Shown: positions 17,703 through 26,997 of the stretch, piece after piece
Position numbering within the stretch: the stretch's first letter is position 1
How the letters are laid out: each line of letters opens with the position of its first letter
NCBI RefSeq assembly: GCF_049446075.1
Contig: NZ_JBMSEB010000001.1
Coordinates: forward strand, 2,108,001-2,172,000
DNA length: 64,000 bases
From: Humibacter sp049446075
GTDB lineage: Bacteria > Actinomycetota > Actinomycetes > Actinomycetales > Microbacteriaceae
Direction of reading: 5' to 3'
The notes under the pieces: generated by a model
Told to the model about the DNA's origin: nothing
Database searches by the model: none
What the model saw: the letters and a program-made list of their open reading frames with translations, nothing else
Translations under genes and position numbers: made by a program

Positions 17703-18215
17703 TCAACCGCCGAGGGTGAGGTCGACCTGGATCTCGCCCGCGAGGCGCTCGAGGTCGTCCACGACGTCCGAGGCTTCGACGCCCTCTGGCACCCGCGCGG
17801 CGACCCTGGCTTCGAACAGCACTCCGCCTGCCATCGGCGCCTCGCGCGTCTGGCTCGAGAACAGGTCGATGGTCAGGCCGTGACGCACGAGGATGCCGGT
17901 GACATCGCGCACGATGCCCGGCCGATCGTTGCCGAGCACCGAGAACGTGAATCGGTCGCCCGCGCCGGCGGGCTCTGCCGCCGCACCGCCGTGCACCGTG
18001 ATGCGAAGCAGGCCGTCCAGGCCCTGGAGCGCGTCGCGGAGCTCGTCGAGGCGGGCATCCGGAACCGACACGAGCACGATGCCGGCGAAGGCTCCAGCCA
18101 GCTCGGCCAGCTCGCTGGTCTCCCAGTTGCCGCCGTGCGTGCTCACGGCATCCGCGAGCGATTGCACGAGTCCGGCGCGATCGTCGCCGACGACGGTGAG
18201 CACGAGCTTGGCCAT
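17703..18215 (-). CDS. ACT-domain protein, GcvR-like
   Basis: A 170-residue protein made of two ACT domains: residues about 3-75 (LVLTVVGDDRAGLVQSLADAV) and 88-168 (FTFSVLGNDRPGIVRDVTGIL). The arrangement is that of glycine-cleavage-system regulator GcvR-like proteins, which sense amino acids and act through protein contacts. No glycine cleavage genes are nearby, so the role here is unknown. A TAAGCT -10 box lies 6 nt before the ATG (18222-18227), suggesting a leaderless message. It is divergent from the KAS III gene. Confidence 0.8.
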   Translation of the reverse strand: MAKLVLTVVGDDRAGLVQSLADAVSTHGGNWETSELAELAGAFAGIVLVSVPDARLDELRDALQGLDGLLRITVHGGAAAEPAGAGDRFTFSVLGNDRPGIVRDVTGILVRHGLTIDLFSSQTREAPMAGGVLFEARVAARVPEGVEASDVVDDLERLAGEIQVDLTLGG

Positions 18216-18301
18216 GCTCAGAGCTTAGGCCGCCTCTTTCGCACGTTCGGTGCCTCCTGACGGTTCTGCACGAGCATGCCTCGATCCGTAAAGTCGTACG
18301 C

Positions 18302-19255
18302 ATGCGTGCACATCCCCTGCGTGGATCGAAATTGGCCGGACTCGGGCACTACCAGCCGAAGCGTGTGCTCACCAACGAGGAACTCGCCAAGAGCGTCGAC
18401 ACGAGTGACGAATGGATCCGCACTCGCACGGGCATCCGTGAGCGTCACATCGCCGACGCCTCGGAGACCGTCGCGAGCATGGCCACCGAGGCGGCCCGCA
18501 TGGCGCTCGCCGACGCCGGCCTCGAAGCCGTCTCGCTGATCGTCGTGGCTTCGACCACGCTGAAAGACCGCACGCCTTTCACAGCAGCGCGAGTCGCGGC
18601 AGACCTCGGGATGCCTGGGCCCACGGTGATCGACATCAACACGGCATGCTCCGGCTTCGAGCACGCGATCGCTATCGCCGACCAGGCCATCAGCGCTGGC
18701 ACGGCCGACAGCGCACTCGTGATCGGCTCGGAGCGCCTCTCGGACGTGACCGACTGGACCGACCGCCGCACGTGCATCCTCACGGCAGACGGCGCGGGTG
18801 CTGCCGTGCTGACGGCGTCCGACGAGCCGAAGATCTCACCCGTGGTGTGGGGATCCGTGCCAGGCATGACGAACGCCGTCGTGATCGACGGCGACCCTGA
18901 GGTGTTCTCGCAGGACGGGCAGGGCATCATGCGCTGGGCGCTCACGAAAGCGGCGCCGCACGTGCGCCGTGCGTTGGAAGCAGCGGACGTGACGATCGAC
19001 GACCTCGACGTTGTCGCCTTCCACCAGGCGAACCTGCGACTCATCGAGCCCCTGGCCAAGGCGATCGGCGCGACGGAGCGGCACATCGTGATCCACGACA
19101 TCGAAGAGTCGGGGAACACGTCGGCCGCTAGCGTGCCGCTCGGGCTCTCGAAGGCGTGGCACCGCGGAGAGCTGCCGCGCGGCGGCCTGGCACTGCTGTT
19201 CGGCTTCGGCGGCGGGTTCGCCTACGCGGGCCAGGTCGTCACGCTGCCGGAGTAG
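18302..19255 (+). CDS. Beta-ketoacyl-ACP synthase III (FabH-like)
   Basis: A 317-residue thiolase-fold enzyme. The catalytic triad is visible: Cys116 in NTACSGF, His241 in VAFHQAN and Asn272 in ESGNTSAAS. It joins an acyl-CoA primer to malonyl-ACP to begin fatty acid or a related chain. It stands alone, away from the fab operon, so it may be a second KAS III copy with a special primer; that is inference. A TAAAGT -10 box at 18289-18294 ends 7 nt before the ATG, so the message is probably leaderless. Confidence 0.88.
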   Translation: MRAHPLRGSKLAGLGHYQPKRVLTNEELAKSVDTSDEWIRTRTGIRERHIADASETVASMATEAARMALADAGLEAVSLIVVASTTLKDRTPFTAARVAADLGMPGPTVIDINTACSGFEHAIAIADQAISAGTADSALVIGSERLSDVTDWTDRRTCILTADGAGAAVLTASDEPKISPVVWGSVPGMTNAVVIDGDPEVFSQDGQGIMRWALTKAAPHVRRALEAADVTIDDLDVVAFHQANLRLIEPLAKAIGATERHIVIHDIEESGNTSAASVPLGLSKAWHRGELPRGGLALLFGFGGGFAYAGQVVTLPE

Positions 19256-19273
19256 CAGGCGGGGCCTGTTGCC

Positions 19274-20071
19274 TCAGTTGAGCGCCGGCAGGTCGGTCGG
19301 GATGACCCCTTCGCCGTAGAGGTCGGTGGCCAGGTCGCGCAGGGCGAGCAACGCCGCGCGCTGCGGCAAAGGACCGTACGAGATGCGTGCGACGCCGAGC
19401 CTCTCGTACTCGGATGCCTGCAGTGCGCCGGGCAGGCCGATCACGGATACCTTCCCCCACCCGATGCCGTCGACGAGTCGCTCGACGACCTCGCGGGTCA
19501 CTGCGCCAGGTACGAAGACGAGCGCCGCTCCCGCGTCGAGGAAGGCCCTTCCCCGGGAGACGGCCTCCGCGATGCGCTCGTCGGGCGAGAGGTTCTCGCC
19601 GAGGAACAGGGCATCCGTTCGAGCGTTCAGCTGAAACGCCACGCCTTCCTCCTCCGCAGCCTTGGTTATGGCACGAACGCGGGCGACCGCCTCGTCGAAC
19701 GGACGCATCCGATCTTCGACGTTGGCGCCGACTACACCGAAGCCGATCGCGCGGCGCACCGTTTCGCCCGGCTCGTCGTATCCGTCGTCCAGGTCGGCCG
19801 TCACCGGCAGGTCGACGGCCTCGGCGATGGTGCGCGCGCCCGAGAGGGCGAGCTCGAGGGGCATCCCGCCGTCCTCGTAGCCGAAGCTCGCCGCGATGGA
19901 GTGGCCTGCAGTGGCGATCGCCTTCGTCTGCGGAAGGGATGCCACGACGCGGGCGCTCACGGCATCCCACACGTTCACCACCCGCAGGATCTCCGGCGCC
20001 TCGTACAGGGCCTTCAGCGCGAGAGCGCGGTCGTTGGTGGTGGTGGTGGGAGCGTTGGCAACATCCGTCAT
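19274..20071 (-). CDS. Isocitrate lyase/PEP mutase superfamily protein
   Basis: A 265-residue alpha/beta barrel protein. Metal and substrate residues are seen in TADLDDGY (about 93-100), ANVEDR and LNARTDA. The KKCGH signature of isocitrate lyase is absent and the size fits the PEP-mutase/oxaloacetate hydrolase-like branch; it likely cleaves or rearranges a small 2-oxo or hydroxy acid. A Thr-rich stretch (four Thr) lies at the N-terminus. Its ATG overlaps the stop of the ECF sigma gene by 4 bp (ATGA), so the two are cotranslated. Confidence 0.85.
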   Translation of the reverse strand: MTDVANAPTTTTNDRALALKALYEAPEILRVVNVWDAVSARVVASLPQTKAIATAGHSIAASFGYEDGGMPLELALSGARTIAEAVDLPVTADLDDGYDEPGETVRRAIGFGVVGANVEDRMRPFDEAVARVRAITKAAEEEGVAFQLNARTDALFLGENLSPDERIAEAVSRGRAFLDAGAALVFVPGAVTREVVERLVDGIGWGKVSVIGLPGALQASEYERLGVARISYGPLPQRAALLALRDLATDLYGEGVIPTDLPALN

Positions 20072-21321
20072 GGTTCGACCATATTGTCTGGGTCGCGGAG
20101 CCGCGCCGCCTTCGCCAGCAGCACATCGCGCTCGCGCTCGTTGCCGGCCAGCTGGGCCGCCGACCGGAGCTCCGAGAGCGCCTCCCGGGTGCGCCCGAGC
20201 TGTGCGAGGAGCTCACCACGCACGCTGGGCAGCAGGTGCGAACCACGGAGAACGCCCTGCTCGCTCAGGCCGTCAATGATCTTCAAGGCAGTCGCGGGGC
20301 CGGTTGACATCGCGACGGCTGCCGCTCGGTTCAGCTCGACGACGGGGCTCGGTGCGATCCTTCCGAGCGCCTCGTACAACAGCACGATGCGCTCCCAGTC
20401 CGTCTCGTCTGCCGTGGGCGCCACAGCGTGGCATTCGGCGATCGCCGCCTGCAGAGCATATGGACCCCGTCCTCGGCCCAGGCTGTCCGCGCGCCAGAGC
20501 GCCGCGCGGCCCCTCGCGATCTGGGAGCGGTCCCACCGTGTTCTGTCCTGCTCCGTGAGCAGAACGGGCGTGCCGTCTGCGCGGGTTCTGGCCCCGAAGC
20601 GGGCGGCCTGCAGTTCCATCAGGGCCACGAGCGCGTTGACCTCCGGTTCGCGCGGCAGCAGTGCCGCAAGCGTGCGACCGAGCCGCAGCGCCTCGTTCGC
20701 CAGGTCGGTGCGCATCCAATCGGGTCCGGTCGTGGCCGCGTACCCCTCCGTGAACACCAGGTACACGACGCTGAGCACTCCGTCGAGACGCCCCTTCCAC
20801 TCTGGCGGCCCTGGCGTCTCGAATGGGACCTTCGCGGCCGAGATCGTCTTCTTCGCCCGAACGATCCGCTGCTGCACCGTCGCGACGGGCACGAAGTACA
20901 GGCGCGCGATCTCCTCGGTGCTCAGCCCCGCGACGATGCGCAGCGTGAGCGCCACCTGCGCCTCACGCGAAAGCACGGGATGGCAGGCCGTGAACACGAG
21001 CCGCAGCACATCGTCGTCGATGGGCTCCCACTGCTCGTCCGTTGACTCCTCAAGGGTCGTCGCCAGCTGGCGGTAGCGGTCGTCCAGTCGCTCCCTTCGG
21101 CGCCACTGATCGATGGCGCGCCGCTTCGCCACCGCCGTGAGCCACGCTCCGGGGTTGTCGGGCACGCCATCCCTCGGCCACTGATGCAGTGCCTCGACGA
21201 GGGCATCCTGTGCGAGATCCTCGGCAGCACCGACGTCGCCGGTCATCTTCCCGAGAGTCGCAACGATGCGTGCGCTCTCGATGCGCCAGACGGCGTCGAC
21301 GCGTGCCGAGATCCCGTTCAT
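20068..21321 (-). CDS. ECF42-type RNA polymerase sigma factor with C-terminal extension
   Basis: A 417-residue sigma factor, far longer than a normal ECF protein (about 190). Region 2 (VWRIESARIVATLGKMTGDVGAAEDLAQDALVEAL) and region 4 (LSTEEIARLYFVPVATVQQRIVRAKKTI) occupy the first 180 residues; a 230-residue helical extension (DUF6596 plus TPR-like) follows. This design, next to a YciI/DGPF protein, is the ECF42 group, which has no anti-sigma factor and uses the extension for control. The YciI partner lies 43 bp upstream, and the PEP-mutase-like gene overlaps downstream. A second copy of the module is at 50107. Confidence 0.88.
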   Translation of the reverse strand: MNGISARVDAVWRIESARIVATLGKMTGDVGAAEDLAQDALVEALHQWPRDGVPDNPGAWLTAVAKRRAIDQWRRRERLDDRYRQLATTLEESTDEQWEPIDDDVLRLVFTACHPVLSREAQVALTLRIVAGLSTEEIARLYFVPVATVQQRIVRAKKTISAAKVPFETPGPPEWKGRLDGVLSVVYLVFTEGYAATTGPDWMRTDLANEALRLGRTLAALLPREPEVNALVALMELQAARFGARTRADGTPVLLTEQDRTRWDRSQIARGRAALWRADSLGRGRGPYALQAAIAECHAVAPTADETDWERIVLLYEALGRIAPSPVVELNRAAAVAMSTGPATALKIIDGLSEQGVLRGSHLLPSVRGELLAQLGRTREALSELRSAAQLAGNERERDVLLAKAARLRDPDNMVEP

Positions 21322-21364
21322 GCCAGATTCTCCGACGGATGCCTGCTCCCGCTTCGCCCGTGCG

Positions 21365-21793
21365 TCAGGCGTTCTCGGCGGCCTTGCGCCACTCCGCTTC
21401 CTTCTGGAGGTACTCGTTGTCCTCGAAGCCTGCGAAGTCGCTCTCGTCGGTCACGCGACGCACCTCGAGCTTCGAACCTGGGCCGAGGGGGCACCGGCTC
21501 GCCCACTCGGCGGCCTCTTCCTTCGAACTGACCTGGATGATCCAGAATCCGTTGAACAGCTCGTGCGTCTCTCCGTAGGGGCCGTCGGTGACGGCCGGCG
21601 GCGTGCTCGAGAAGTCGACGACGAATCCGGTGGTCTCGACGTCGTCGGAGAGACCGTCACCCGCCAGGAGCACGCCGGCCTTGATGAGCTGCTCGTTGTA
21701 CTGGCCCATCTTGGTGATGATCTCGTTGAAGTCGGCGTTCTCATACGCCTTCTTCGCGTCGTCCGTGGCCCGCATGATCAGCATGTACTTCAT
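21365..21793 (-). CDS. YciI family (DGPF) protein, ECF42 partner
   Basis: A 142-residue dimeric ferredoxin-like fold protein. It begins MKYMLIMRATDDA and contains VTDGPYGETHE, the DGPF-type motif of the family, followed by FWIIQV. YciI-like proteins are conserved neighbours and likely regulon members of ECF42 sigma factors; their biochemical role is unsettled. A GGAG site precedes the ATG at 21793. The 167-bp gap to argG holds both promoters. Confidence 0.85.
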   Translation of the reverse strand: MKYMLIMRATDDAKKAYENADFNEIITKMGQYNEQLIKAGVLLAGDGLSDDVETTGFVVDFSSTPPAVTDGPYGETHELFNGFWIIQVSSKEEAAEWASRCPLGPGSKLEVRRVTDESDFAGFEDNEYLQKEAEWRKAAENA

Positions 21794-21960
21794 GGATGTC
21801 TCCTTCATCGTCGGTGGACGCCATCGCGCCCTTCTACTATCGCGTCGAACCTGAAGGACGGCGATCGACATGGTTCCCGAAATTCCTGCAACGCCGGTCG
21901 CGCACCCCGACGGTCCCGCCATGAAATTCCGGCACCTCAGTCGCGCATATTCTTGAGGGC

Positions 21961-23388
21961 ATGTCCAAAGTCCTCGCATCCCTTCCCGTCGGCGAACGCG
22001 TCGGCATCGCGTTCTCCGGAGGCCTCGACACCTCCGTGGCAGTGGCGTGGATGCGAGAGAAGGGTGCCATCCCCTGCACCTACACCGCCGACCTGGGACA
22101 GCCGGACGAGCCGGACGTCGACGCCATCCCCGGCCGCGCCGCCCAGTACGGTGCGGAGCTGTCCCGGCTCGTCGATTGCAAGCTGCCTCTGGTGGAAGAG
22201 GGGCTCGTGGCGCTGCAGTGCGGGGCGTTCCACATCCGTTCGGGCGGCAAGACCTACTTCAACACCACGCCGCTCGGCCGAGCCGTCACCGGAACCCTGC
22301 TCGTGCGCGCCATGCTCGAGGACGGCGTCGAGATCTGGGGCGACGGGTCGACGTACAAGGGCAACGACATCGAGCGGTTCTACCGCTACGGCCTGATGGC
22401 AAACCCTCGGCTTCGCATCTACAAGCCGTGGCTGGACCGCGACTTCGTCTCCGAGCTCGGCGGACGCAAGGAGATGAGCGAGTGGCTGCAGGCGCGCGAT
22501 CTGCCCTACCGGGCATCCGTCGAGAAGGCGTATTCCACAGACGCGAACATCTGGGGCGCGACGCACGAGGCGAAGCTGCTCGAGCAGCTCGATACCCCGA
22601 TGACGATCGTCGAGCCCATCATGGGTGTGCCGTTCTGGCGTGACGACATTCAGATCGCCGCAGAGGATGTCACGGTGCGGTTCGAGCAGGGACGCCCGGT
22701 CGCGCTGAACGGCGTCGAATACGATGACCAGGTTGCACTGGTGCTCGAGGCGAACGCGATCGGCGGACGTCACGGTCTGGGCATGAGCGATCAGATCGAG
22801 AACCGCATCATCGAGGCCAAGAGCCGCGGAATCTACGAGGCACCGGGCATGGCGCTGCTGCACATCGCATACGAGCGTCTGCTCAACGCGATCCACAACG
22901 AAGACACCGTCGCCAACTATCACAACGAAGGCCGCAGGCTTGGTCGTCTCATGTACGAGGGCCGCTGGTTCGATCCGCAGTCGCTCATGCTGCGCGAGAG
23001 CATCCAGCGGTGGGTCGGATCGGCGGTCACCGGCGAGGTCACGCTGCGGCTGCGGCGAGGCGACGACTACTCGATCCTCGACACGAACGGCCCGGCGCTG
23101 AGCTACCACCCGGACAAGCTGTCGATGGAGCGCGTCGGGGATGCCGCGTTCGAGCCGGAGGACCGCATCGGCCAGCTGACCATGCGCAACCTCGACATCG
23201 CGGACTCGCGCGCACGCCTGGAGCAGTATTCGTCCTCCGGCGTGATCGGTGGCGCCACGGCGCTTCTCGTCGGCGACCTGGGAACGGGCGAAGCCGCGGA
23301 GATCAGCGCAGGCGAGCCAGAGTCGGCCACTCAGGCCGGCGTGGACGCGGCCAACGAGGCCGCCGCCTTCGACCTGGGCGCCGACTGA
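21961..23388 (+). CDS. argG: Argininosuccinate synthase
   Basis: A 475-residue ATP-dependent ligase that joins citrulline and aspartate to argininosuccinate in arginine synthesis. The PP-loop is IAFSGGLDTSVAVAWM (about 16-31), and the length fits the longer argininosuccinate synthase type rather than the 400-residue type. No other arg genes are adjacent. A TATTCT -10 box at 21948-21953 lies 7 nt upstream of the ATG and no Shine-Dalgarno sequence fits, so the message is probably leaderless. Confidence 0.93.
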   Translation: MSKVLASLPVGERVGIAFSGGLDTSVAVAWMREKGAIPCTYTADLGQPDEPDVDAIPGRAAQYGAELSRLVDCKLPLVEEGLVALQCGAFHIRSGGKTYFNTTPLGRAVTGTLLVRAMLEDGVEIWGDGSTYKGNDIERFYRYGLMANPRLRIYKPWLDRDFVSELGGRKEMSEWLQARDLPYRASVEKAYSTDANIWGATHEAKLLEQLDTPMTIVEPIMGVPFWRDDIQIAAEDVTVRFEQGRPVALNGVEYDDQVALVLEANAIGGRHGLGMSDQIENRIIEAKSRGIYEAPGMALLHIAYERLLNAIHNEDTVANYHNEGRRLGRLMYEGRWFDPQSLMLRESIQRWVGSAVTGEVTLRLRRGDDYSILDTNGPALSYHPDKLSMERVGDAAFEPEDRIGQLTMRNLDIADSRARLEQYSSSGVIGGATALLVGDLGTGEAAEISAGEPESATQAGVDAANEAAAFDLGAD

Positions 23389-23400
23389 CACGGACACCGC

Positions 23401-23497
23401 GGGTTGAGCAGGCGGCAACGCCGGCGTATCGAAACCCCGGGCTCGAGCCACCGCTGAGGGGTTTCGATACGCGTCGCTGTGCGGCGCTACTCAACCC
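23401..23497. repeat. Dispersed palindromic repeat, copy R1
   Basis: Outer arms GGGTTGAG (23401-23408) and CTCAACCC (23490-23497) enclose inner 14-bp arms, 23425-23438 and 23458-23471, that read CGTATCGAAACCCC and its complement. The same core is found at 40221-40309 (full) and 53211-53252 (half, inside a gene). It sits between the convergent argG and PLDc_N genes. Confidence 0.75.
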
Positions 23498-23526
23498 ACG
23501 GTGGGAGATGCTGTGTGGCCGGCCGC

Positions 23527-23925
23527 CTAGCTCCCGTCAACATCGCGACGTTGCTCGAGTGCGGCTCGGCGCCGCTTGTCCTCCTCGATCTCGCGCTCGA
23601 GATCGGCCAGTTGCTGTTCCGTCGTGCGGCCGTCGTGTGAGGGAACGGGATGCACCGTGACGTTCGCCGTCGCCATGCCCGGCCGAGGCGAGGATGCCTG
23701 CTTGCCGGGGCGGGACATCCTCACCGGACGGGATACGGCCTCGTACGACCTGCCGAGCGCGAACCACAGAACCACGCCGACGAGCGGGATGAAGATGATC
23801 AGCAACACCCACGCGATCTTGGGCAGGTACTTGATGCGGCTGTCGTCGAGCCGGATCACGTCGATCAGGGCGATCACGAGAAGCGCCAGCACGACCACGG
23901 AAACCACGGGCATGCGTTTCACCAT
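23527..23925 (-). CDS. PLDc_N domain membrane protein
   Basis: A 132-residue protein with two membrane helices (about 7-24 and 36-58) and the segment YLPKIAWVLLIIFIPLVGVVLWFALGR, the PLDc_N domain found at the N-terminus of cardiolipin synthases and alone in many small actinobacterial proteins. A charged cytoplasmic tail (about 100-132) forms a helix rich in Glu, Arg and Lys. No catalytic HKD motif is present, so it is not a phospholipase. Its role is unknown. Confidence 0.75.
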   Translation of the reverse strand: MVKRMPVVSVVVLALLVIALIDVIRLDDSRIKYLPKIAWVLLIIFIPLVGVVLWFALGRSYEAVSRPVRMSRPGKQASSPRPGMATANVTVHPVPSHDGRTTEQQLADLEREIEEDKRRRAALEQRRDVDGS

Positions 23926-23949
23926 AAACGAGCGACGCGGCGCAGCATC

Positions 23950-24010
23950 GTTCCGCTGTCACGAATTGTGACTCGTGCGCGGACGCACTCGCGATTCGTG
24001 ACAGCGGAAC
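23950..24010. terminator. 17-bp perfect inverted repeat after the GH3 gene
   Basis: Bases 23950-23966 and 23994-24010 are perfect 17-bp complements with a 27-nt loop. The element lies just past the stop of the GH3 gene and upstream of the PLDc_N gene on the same strand, so it may end the GH3 message. Confidence 0.5.
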
Positions 24011-24022
24011 GCCGGGTGCGGC

Positions 24023-25240
24023 TTAGAAGAGTCCGGCGCGAAGGGACTGCACGCGGCGCAACGACTGCTTGAACTGGCCGGGGTTGAGCGTGTGGTCGTC
24101 GGCGGCTGCCGATACGGCGTCCACCGCGTCCCATCCCTGTTGCACATCGCGGCCGGAGCAGAGCAGCAGGTCCATGCCTGCTTGGGCGGAGAGCAGCGAG
24201 CGAGCGCCCGTGTCGCCGAATGCGTCGAGCGATCCTGCCTCGAGGGCATCCGTGATGGTCACGCCGTCGAAGCCCAGCCGGCTGCGCAGCTCGCCCTGCA
24301 CGATCGTCGGCGACAGCCCGGCCGGATACACGGGATCGATCGATGGATAGATCGCCCAGGAGGTCATGACGAGCTGTACCCCCGCCGCGATGGCCGGCGC
24401 GAACGCCGACTCGTCGATACTGCGCAGCTCGTCGAGCGACTGTGTCAGGGTGACCGGTCCGAGGTCGGTGTTCTGAGCGGCCGTCGCTGCGCCGAGGCCG
24501 GGGAAGTGCTTGGCCGTGGCCGCGACACCCGCACCCTGCTGTGCCGTGACCATCTCCGCGCCGAGTCGACCGGCGAGCACGGGATCCGAGCTGTACGACC
24601 GCTCCCACTGGTCGTCGAAGTTGCCAGGCGTGCGGAAGACATCGAGCACAGGAGTCAGGTTCAGGTTCATGCCCACGTTGCGGAGTGCGGCCGCAGCACC
24701 GGCGCCTGCGGCGGTGGCGGCGGCATCCGGATCCGGCGACAGACCGATCTTCTTCTCCGACAGCACTGGTTCCTGGCCGCGCAGGCGCCGGATGTACCCG
24801 CCCTCCTGATCGGTCATGAACAGCAAGGGCTCTTTGACGGGCGAGGATGCCTGTGCCGCCCGCAACTGCGCGACCACGGCTGCGATCTGGCTGAGGCTCG
24901 CGATGTTCTCGCCGAAGAAGATGACGCCGCCGACCTCGCCTGCCGCGATGCCGTCGAGCAGCGACTGGGGCGGGGTCGCGCCTGGGTAGGAGAAGATCAC
25001 TCGCTGGCCTGCCTGCTGCCTGGTGGAAAGCTTCGCCCACCACGGCGGAGCGGCGGACGCCGACAGGGCGCCTGACCCTGCGATCCCTGCCCCGGCGAGC
25101 GCCAGGCCGGCGACGGCGCCTGCTCCCGCCGCGAGCACGGCACGCCGCGAAATGCTCGGGCCGCGCGAAAACGCGGCGCCTCCAGCGCCGACGGAGTGCT
25201 GCATACGGATGCCGTCAGGTTCGGACGATGAGACGTTCAT
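24023..25240 (-). CDS. Secreted GH3 glycosidase, NagZ-like
   Basis: A 405-residue protein with a Tat signal (ISRRAVLAAGAGAVAG at about 30-45) followed by an Ala/Gly-rich cleavage region. The catalytic part is the N-terminal barrel of family GH3 only. KHFPGLG matches the NagZ loop (usual KHFPGHG), and the nucleophile Asp is in VTITDALEAGSL. Such enzymes release N-acetylhexosamine from wall fragments or glycans. The Gly-Leu change in the loop that normally holds the His of the His/Asp dyad makes the NagZ role less certain. Confidence 0.8.
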   Translation of the reverse strand: MNVSSSEPDGIRMQHSVGAGGAAFSRGPSISRRAVLAAGAGAVAGLALAGAGIAGSGALSASAAPPWWAKLSTRQQAGQRVIFSYPGATPPQSLLDGIAAGEVGGVIFFGENIASLSQIAAVVAQLRAAQASSPVKEPLLFMTDQEGGYIRRLRGQEPVLSEKKIGLSPDPDAAATAAGAGAAAALRNVGMNLNLTPVLDVFRTPGNFDDQWERSYSSDPVLAGRLGAEMVTAQQGAGVAATAKHFPGLGAATAAQNTDLGPVTLTQSLDELRSIDESAFAPAIAAGVQLVMTSWAIYPSIDPVYPAGLSPTIVQGELRSRLGFDGVTITDALEAGSLDAFGDTGARSLLSAQAGMDLLLCSGRDVQQGWDAVDAVSAAADDHTLNPGQFKQSLRRVQSLRAGLF

Positions 25241-25401
25241 GCTTTCTCCTTCGATATCCCGCCACGCTGCGGGGCATGAATTCGACCCTTGTCGCCCTCC
25301 ATACGGGTGTCAAGAAGCATTGGTAAGAATTTTCGTAATCTGCCGTCGACTCGGTGGAATTTTTCATCCTTGCGGCTCCACTCGTCCACTCGATTCCTTA
25401 T

Positions 25402-25426
25402 CGCAACTTTTTGGCAACTTATTGCG
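25402..25426. promoter_or_regulatory. Candidate operator upstream of GH30
   Basis: CGCAA-N15-TTGCG with an internal repeated GCAACTT lies 90 bp before the GH30 start, in the most AT-rich stretch of the region (25241-25515, 275 bp, otherwise no gene). Its position suggests control of the secreted xylanase; it does not match either LacI operator of the two modules. Confidence 0.35.
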
Positions 25427-25515
25427 ACGTACTTTCGGTCTCGGATATACCTGTGCGCAAGCCCTCTGCCGCCTTGGCAGCGGGCTCCCTACGGATGTTT
25501 CAAAGGAGAGAGATC

Positions 25516-26925
25516 ATGAGGAGATTCCGCTCGCGCGGCGTGATCGCGGCTGCGGCGATCGTGGCCATTGCGGCCGTGCCCGCCACGGCACAGGCCAGCG
25601 CACCGCCTTCCGTGGGCATTGACCTGCAGAACGATCACAAGTACCAGACCATCGAAGGCTTTGGATATGCGACCGCGTTCGGCCGCGCGCAACTCGTCTA
25701 CAACCTGCCGGCCGCGGAGCGCGAGCAGGTCCTCGGACTCCTGCTCGACCGTTCAGGTGCATCACCCTCGATACTCCGCCTCGGCATCAGCTCGACCTCG
25801 AGCTCCATCGAGCCCACCAGCCCCGGAAGCCCGGATGCCGCGCCGCAGTACAAGTGGGACGGCTGGGACGACGGGCAGGCGTGGTTCAGCAAGGAGGCGA
25901 AGGCCCGCGGCGTCGACCGCTTCTACGCGGATGCCTGGAGCGCTCCCGGCTACATGAAGACCAACGGCACGGAGAACAACGGCGGCACCCTGTGCGGCCT
26001 CCAGGGTACGGCGTGCGCGAGCGGCGACTGGACCGAGGCGTATGCGAACTACCTCGTGCAGTACGCGAACTTCTACCGGAGCGAGGGCGTCGGCATCAGC
26101 GACATCGGTTTCGTCAATGAACCGGACTACACGACCTCGTACTCGTCTATGCGGCTGACACCAGCACAGGCGGCACAGTTCATCGAGACGTTCGGTCCCA
26201 TCGCCCACGCCGCCGGTTACCAGGTGGCGGGCACCGACTCGTTCGGCTGGAACCAGGGCCAGTCGTACGCCGATGCCATCAATGCTGATCCCGCCGCCCT
26301 GAGCCAACTCGACGTCTTCACCGCCCACGGCTACGCGAGCCCCGCCGTCCACCCGCTCACGATCGACAAGCCGACCTGGATGAGCGAGTGGGCGCCGTCC
26401 ACGTCGAAGGACGGCTGGAACGCTGCGTGGGACAGCGGGAAGCAGACCGACGGCATCGCCATCGCGCAGAACATCGAGGCGACCATGGCCGATGCGAGCG
26501 CGAGCGCCTACCTCTACTGGTACGGAGTCTCCTCGGGCGCGACCGCCGCACTCATCCAGGTGAACCCGACGACGCAGACCTACCAGGTCTCCAAGCGGTT
26601 CGACGCCTTCTCTGCATACAGCAGATTCATCCGGCCTGGAGCCGTAAGGCTGGGTGCGAGCTCTGACGTCGCTGGCGTGCAGGCATCCGCATACCGCAAT
26701 GCGGATGGGAGCACCGTGATGGAGATCCTGAATCTCGGCCAGTCCGCAGTCTCCACGCGCACCGACTTCCATGGCGGCGTCACCGCCTACCTGACGGATG
26801 CCGCGCACAGCGTCGCCGCGACGAGCGGGATCGTCGACGCACGAGGTGACATCACGCTTCCCCCTCGCTCACTCGTGACCCTGGTGCGCCCTGCCGACCA
26901 GGGCGCGGGTGCGATCGCGCGCTGA
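25516..26925 (+). CDS. Secreted GH30 endo-beta-1,4-xylanase-like enzyme
   Basis: A 469-residue enzyme. Residues 1-28 are a Sec signal peptide ending in AQA-SA. The catalytic Glu pair is Glu202 in FVNEPDY and Glu291 in MSEWAP. The text QTIEGFGYATAFGRA, the SIEPTSPGSPD segment and ADAWSAPGYMKTNG match the fungal/actinobacterial GH30_7 branch of (glucurono)xylanases better than the classical GH30_8. A beta-domain follows from about 385. It is the only clearly exported polymer-degrading enzyme of the two modules. An AAAGGAGAGAG site precedes the ATG at 25516. Confidence 0.87.
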   Translation: MRRFRSRGVIAAAAIVAIAAVPATAQASAPPSVGIDLQNDHKYQTIEGFGYATAFGRAQLVYNLPAAEREQVLGLLLDRSGASPSILRLGISSTSSSIEPTSPGSPDAAPQYKWDGWDDGQAWFSKEAKARGVDRFYADAWSAPGYMKTNGTENNGGTLCGLQGTACASGDWTEAYANYLVQYANFYRSEGVGISDIGFVNEPDYTTSYSSMRLTPAQAAQFIETFGPIAHAAGYQVAGTDSFGWNQGQSYADAINADPAALSQLDVFTAHGYASPAVHPLTIDKPTWMSEWAPSTSKDGWNAAWDSGKQTDGIAIAQNIEATMADASASAYLYWYGVSSGATAALIQVNPTTQTYQVSKRFDAFSAYSRFIRPGAVRLGASSDVAGVQASAYRNADGSTVMEILNLGQSAVSTRTDFHGGVTAYLTDAAHSVAATSGIVDARGDITLPPRSLVTLVRPADQGAGAIAR

Positions 26926-26958
26926 TCGGATCGCGGCGCGGATCACACTTCCCAGCCG

Positions 26959-26997
26959 CTGAGCGGGTCACCCGGCACCATCCGGTGACCCGCTCAG
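26959..26997. terminator. Bidirectional terminator hairpin between GH30 and GH10
   Basis: Arms 26959-26972 and 26984-26997 are a perfect 14-bp stem with an 11-nt loop between two convergent genes. The right arm includes the stop codon of the GH10 gene. Confidence 0.7.

Noticed and set aside
21937..23451. 504-codon open frame on the minus strand over argG
   Set aside because: Antisense shadow of argG; the plus-strand frame matches argininosuccinate synthase.
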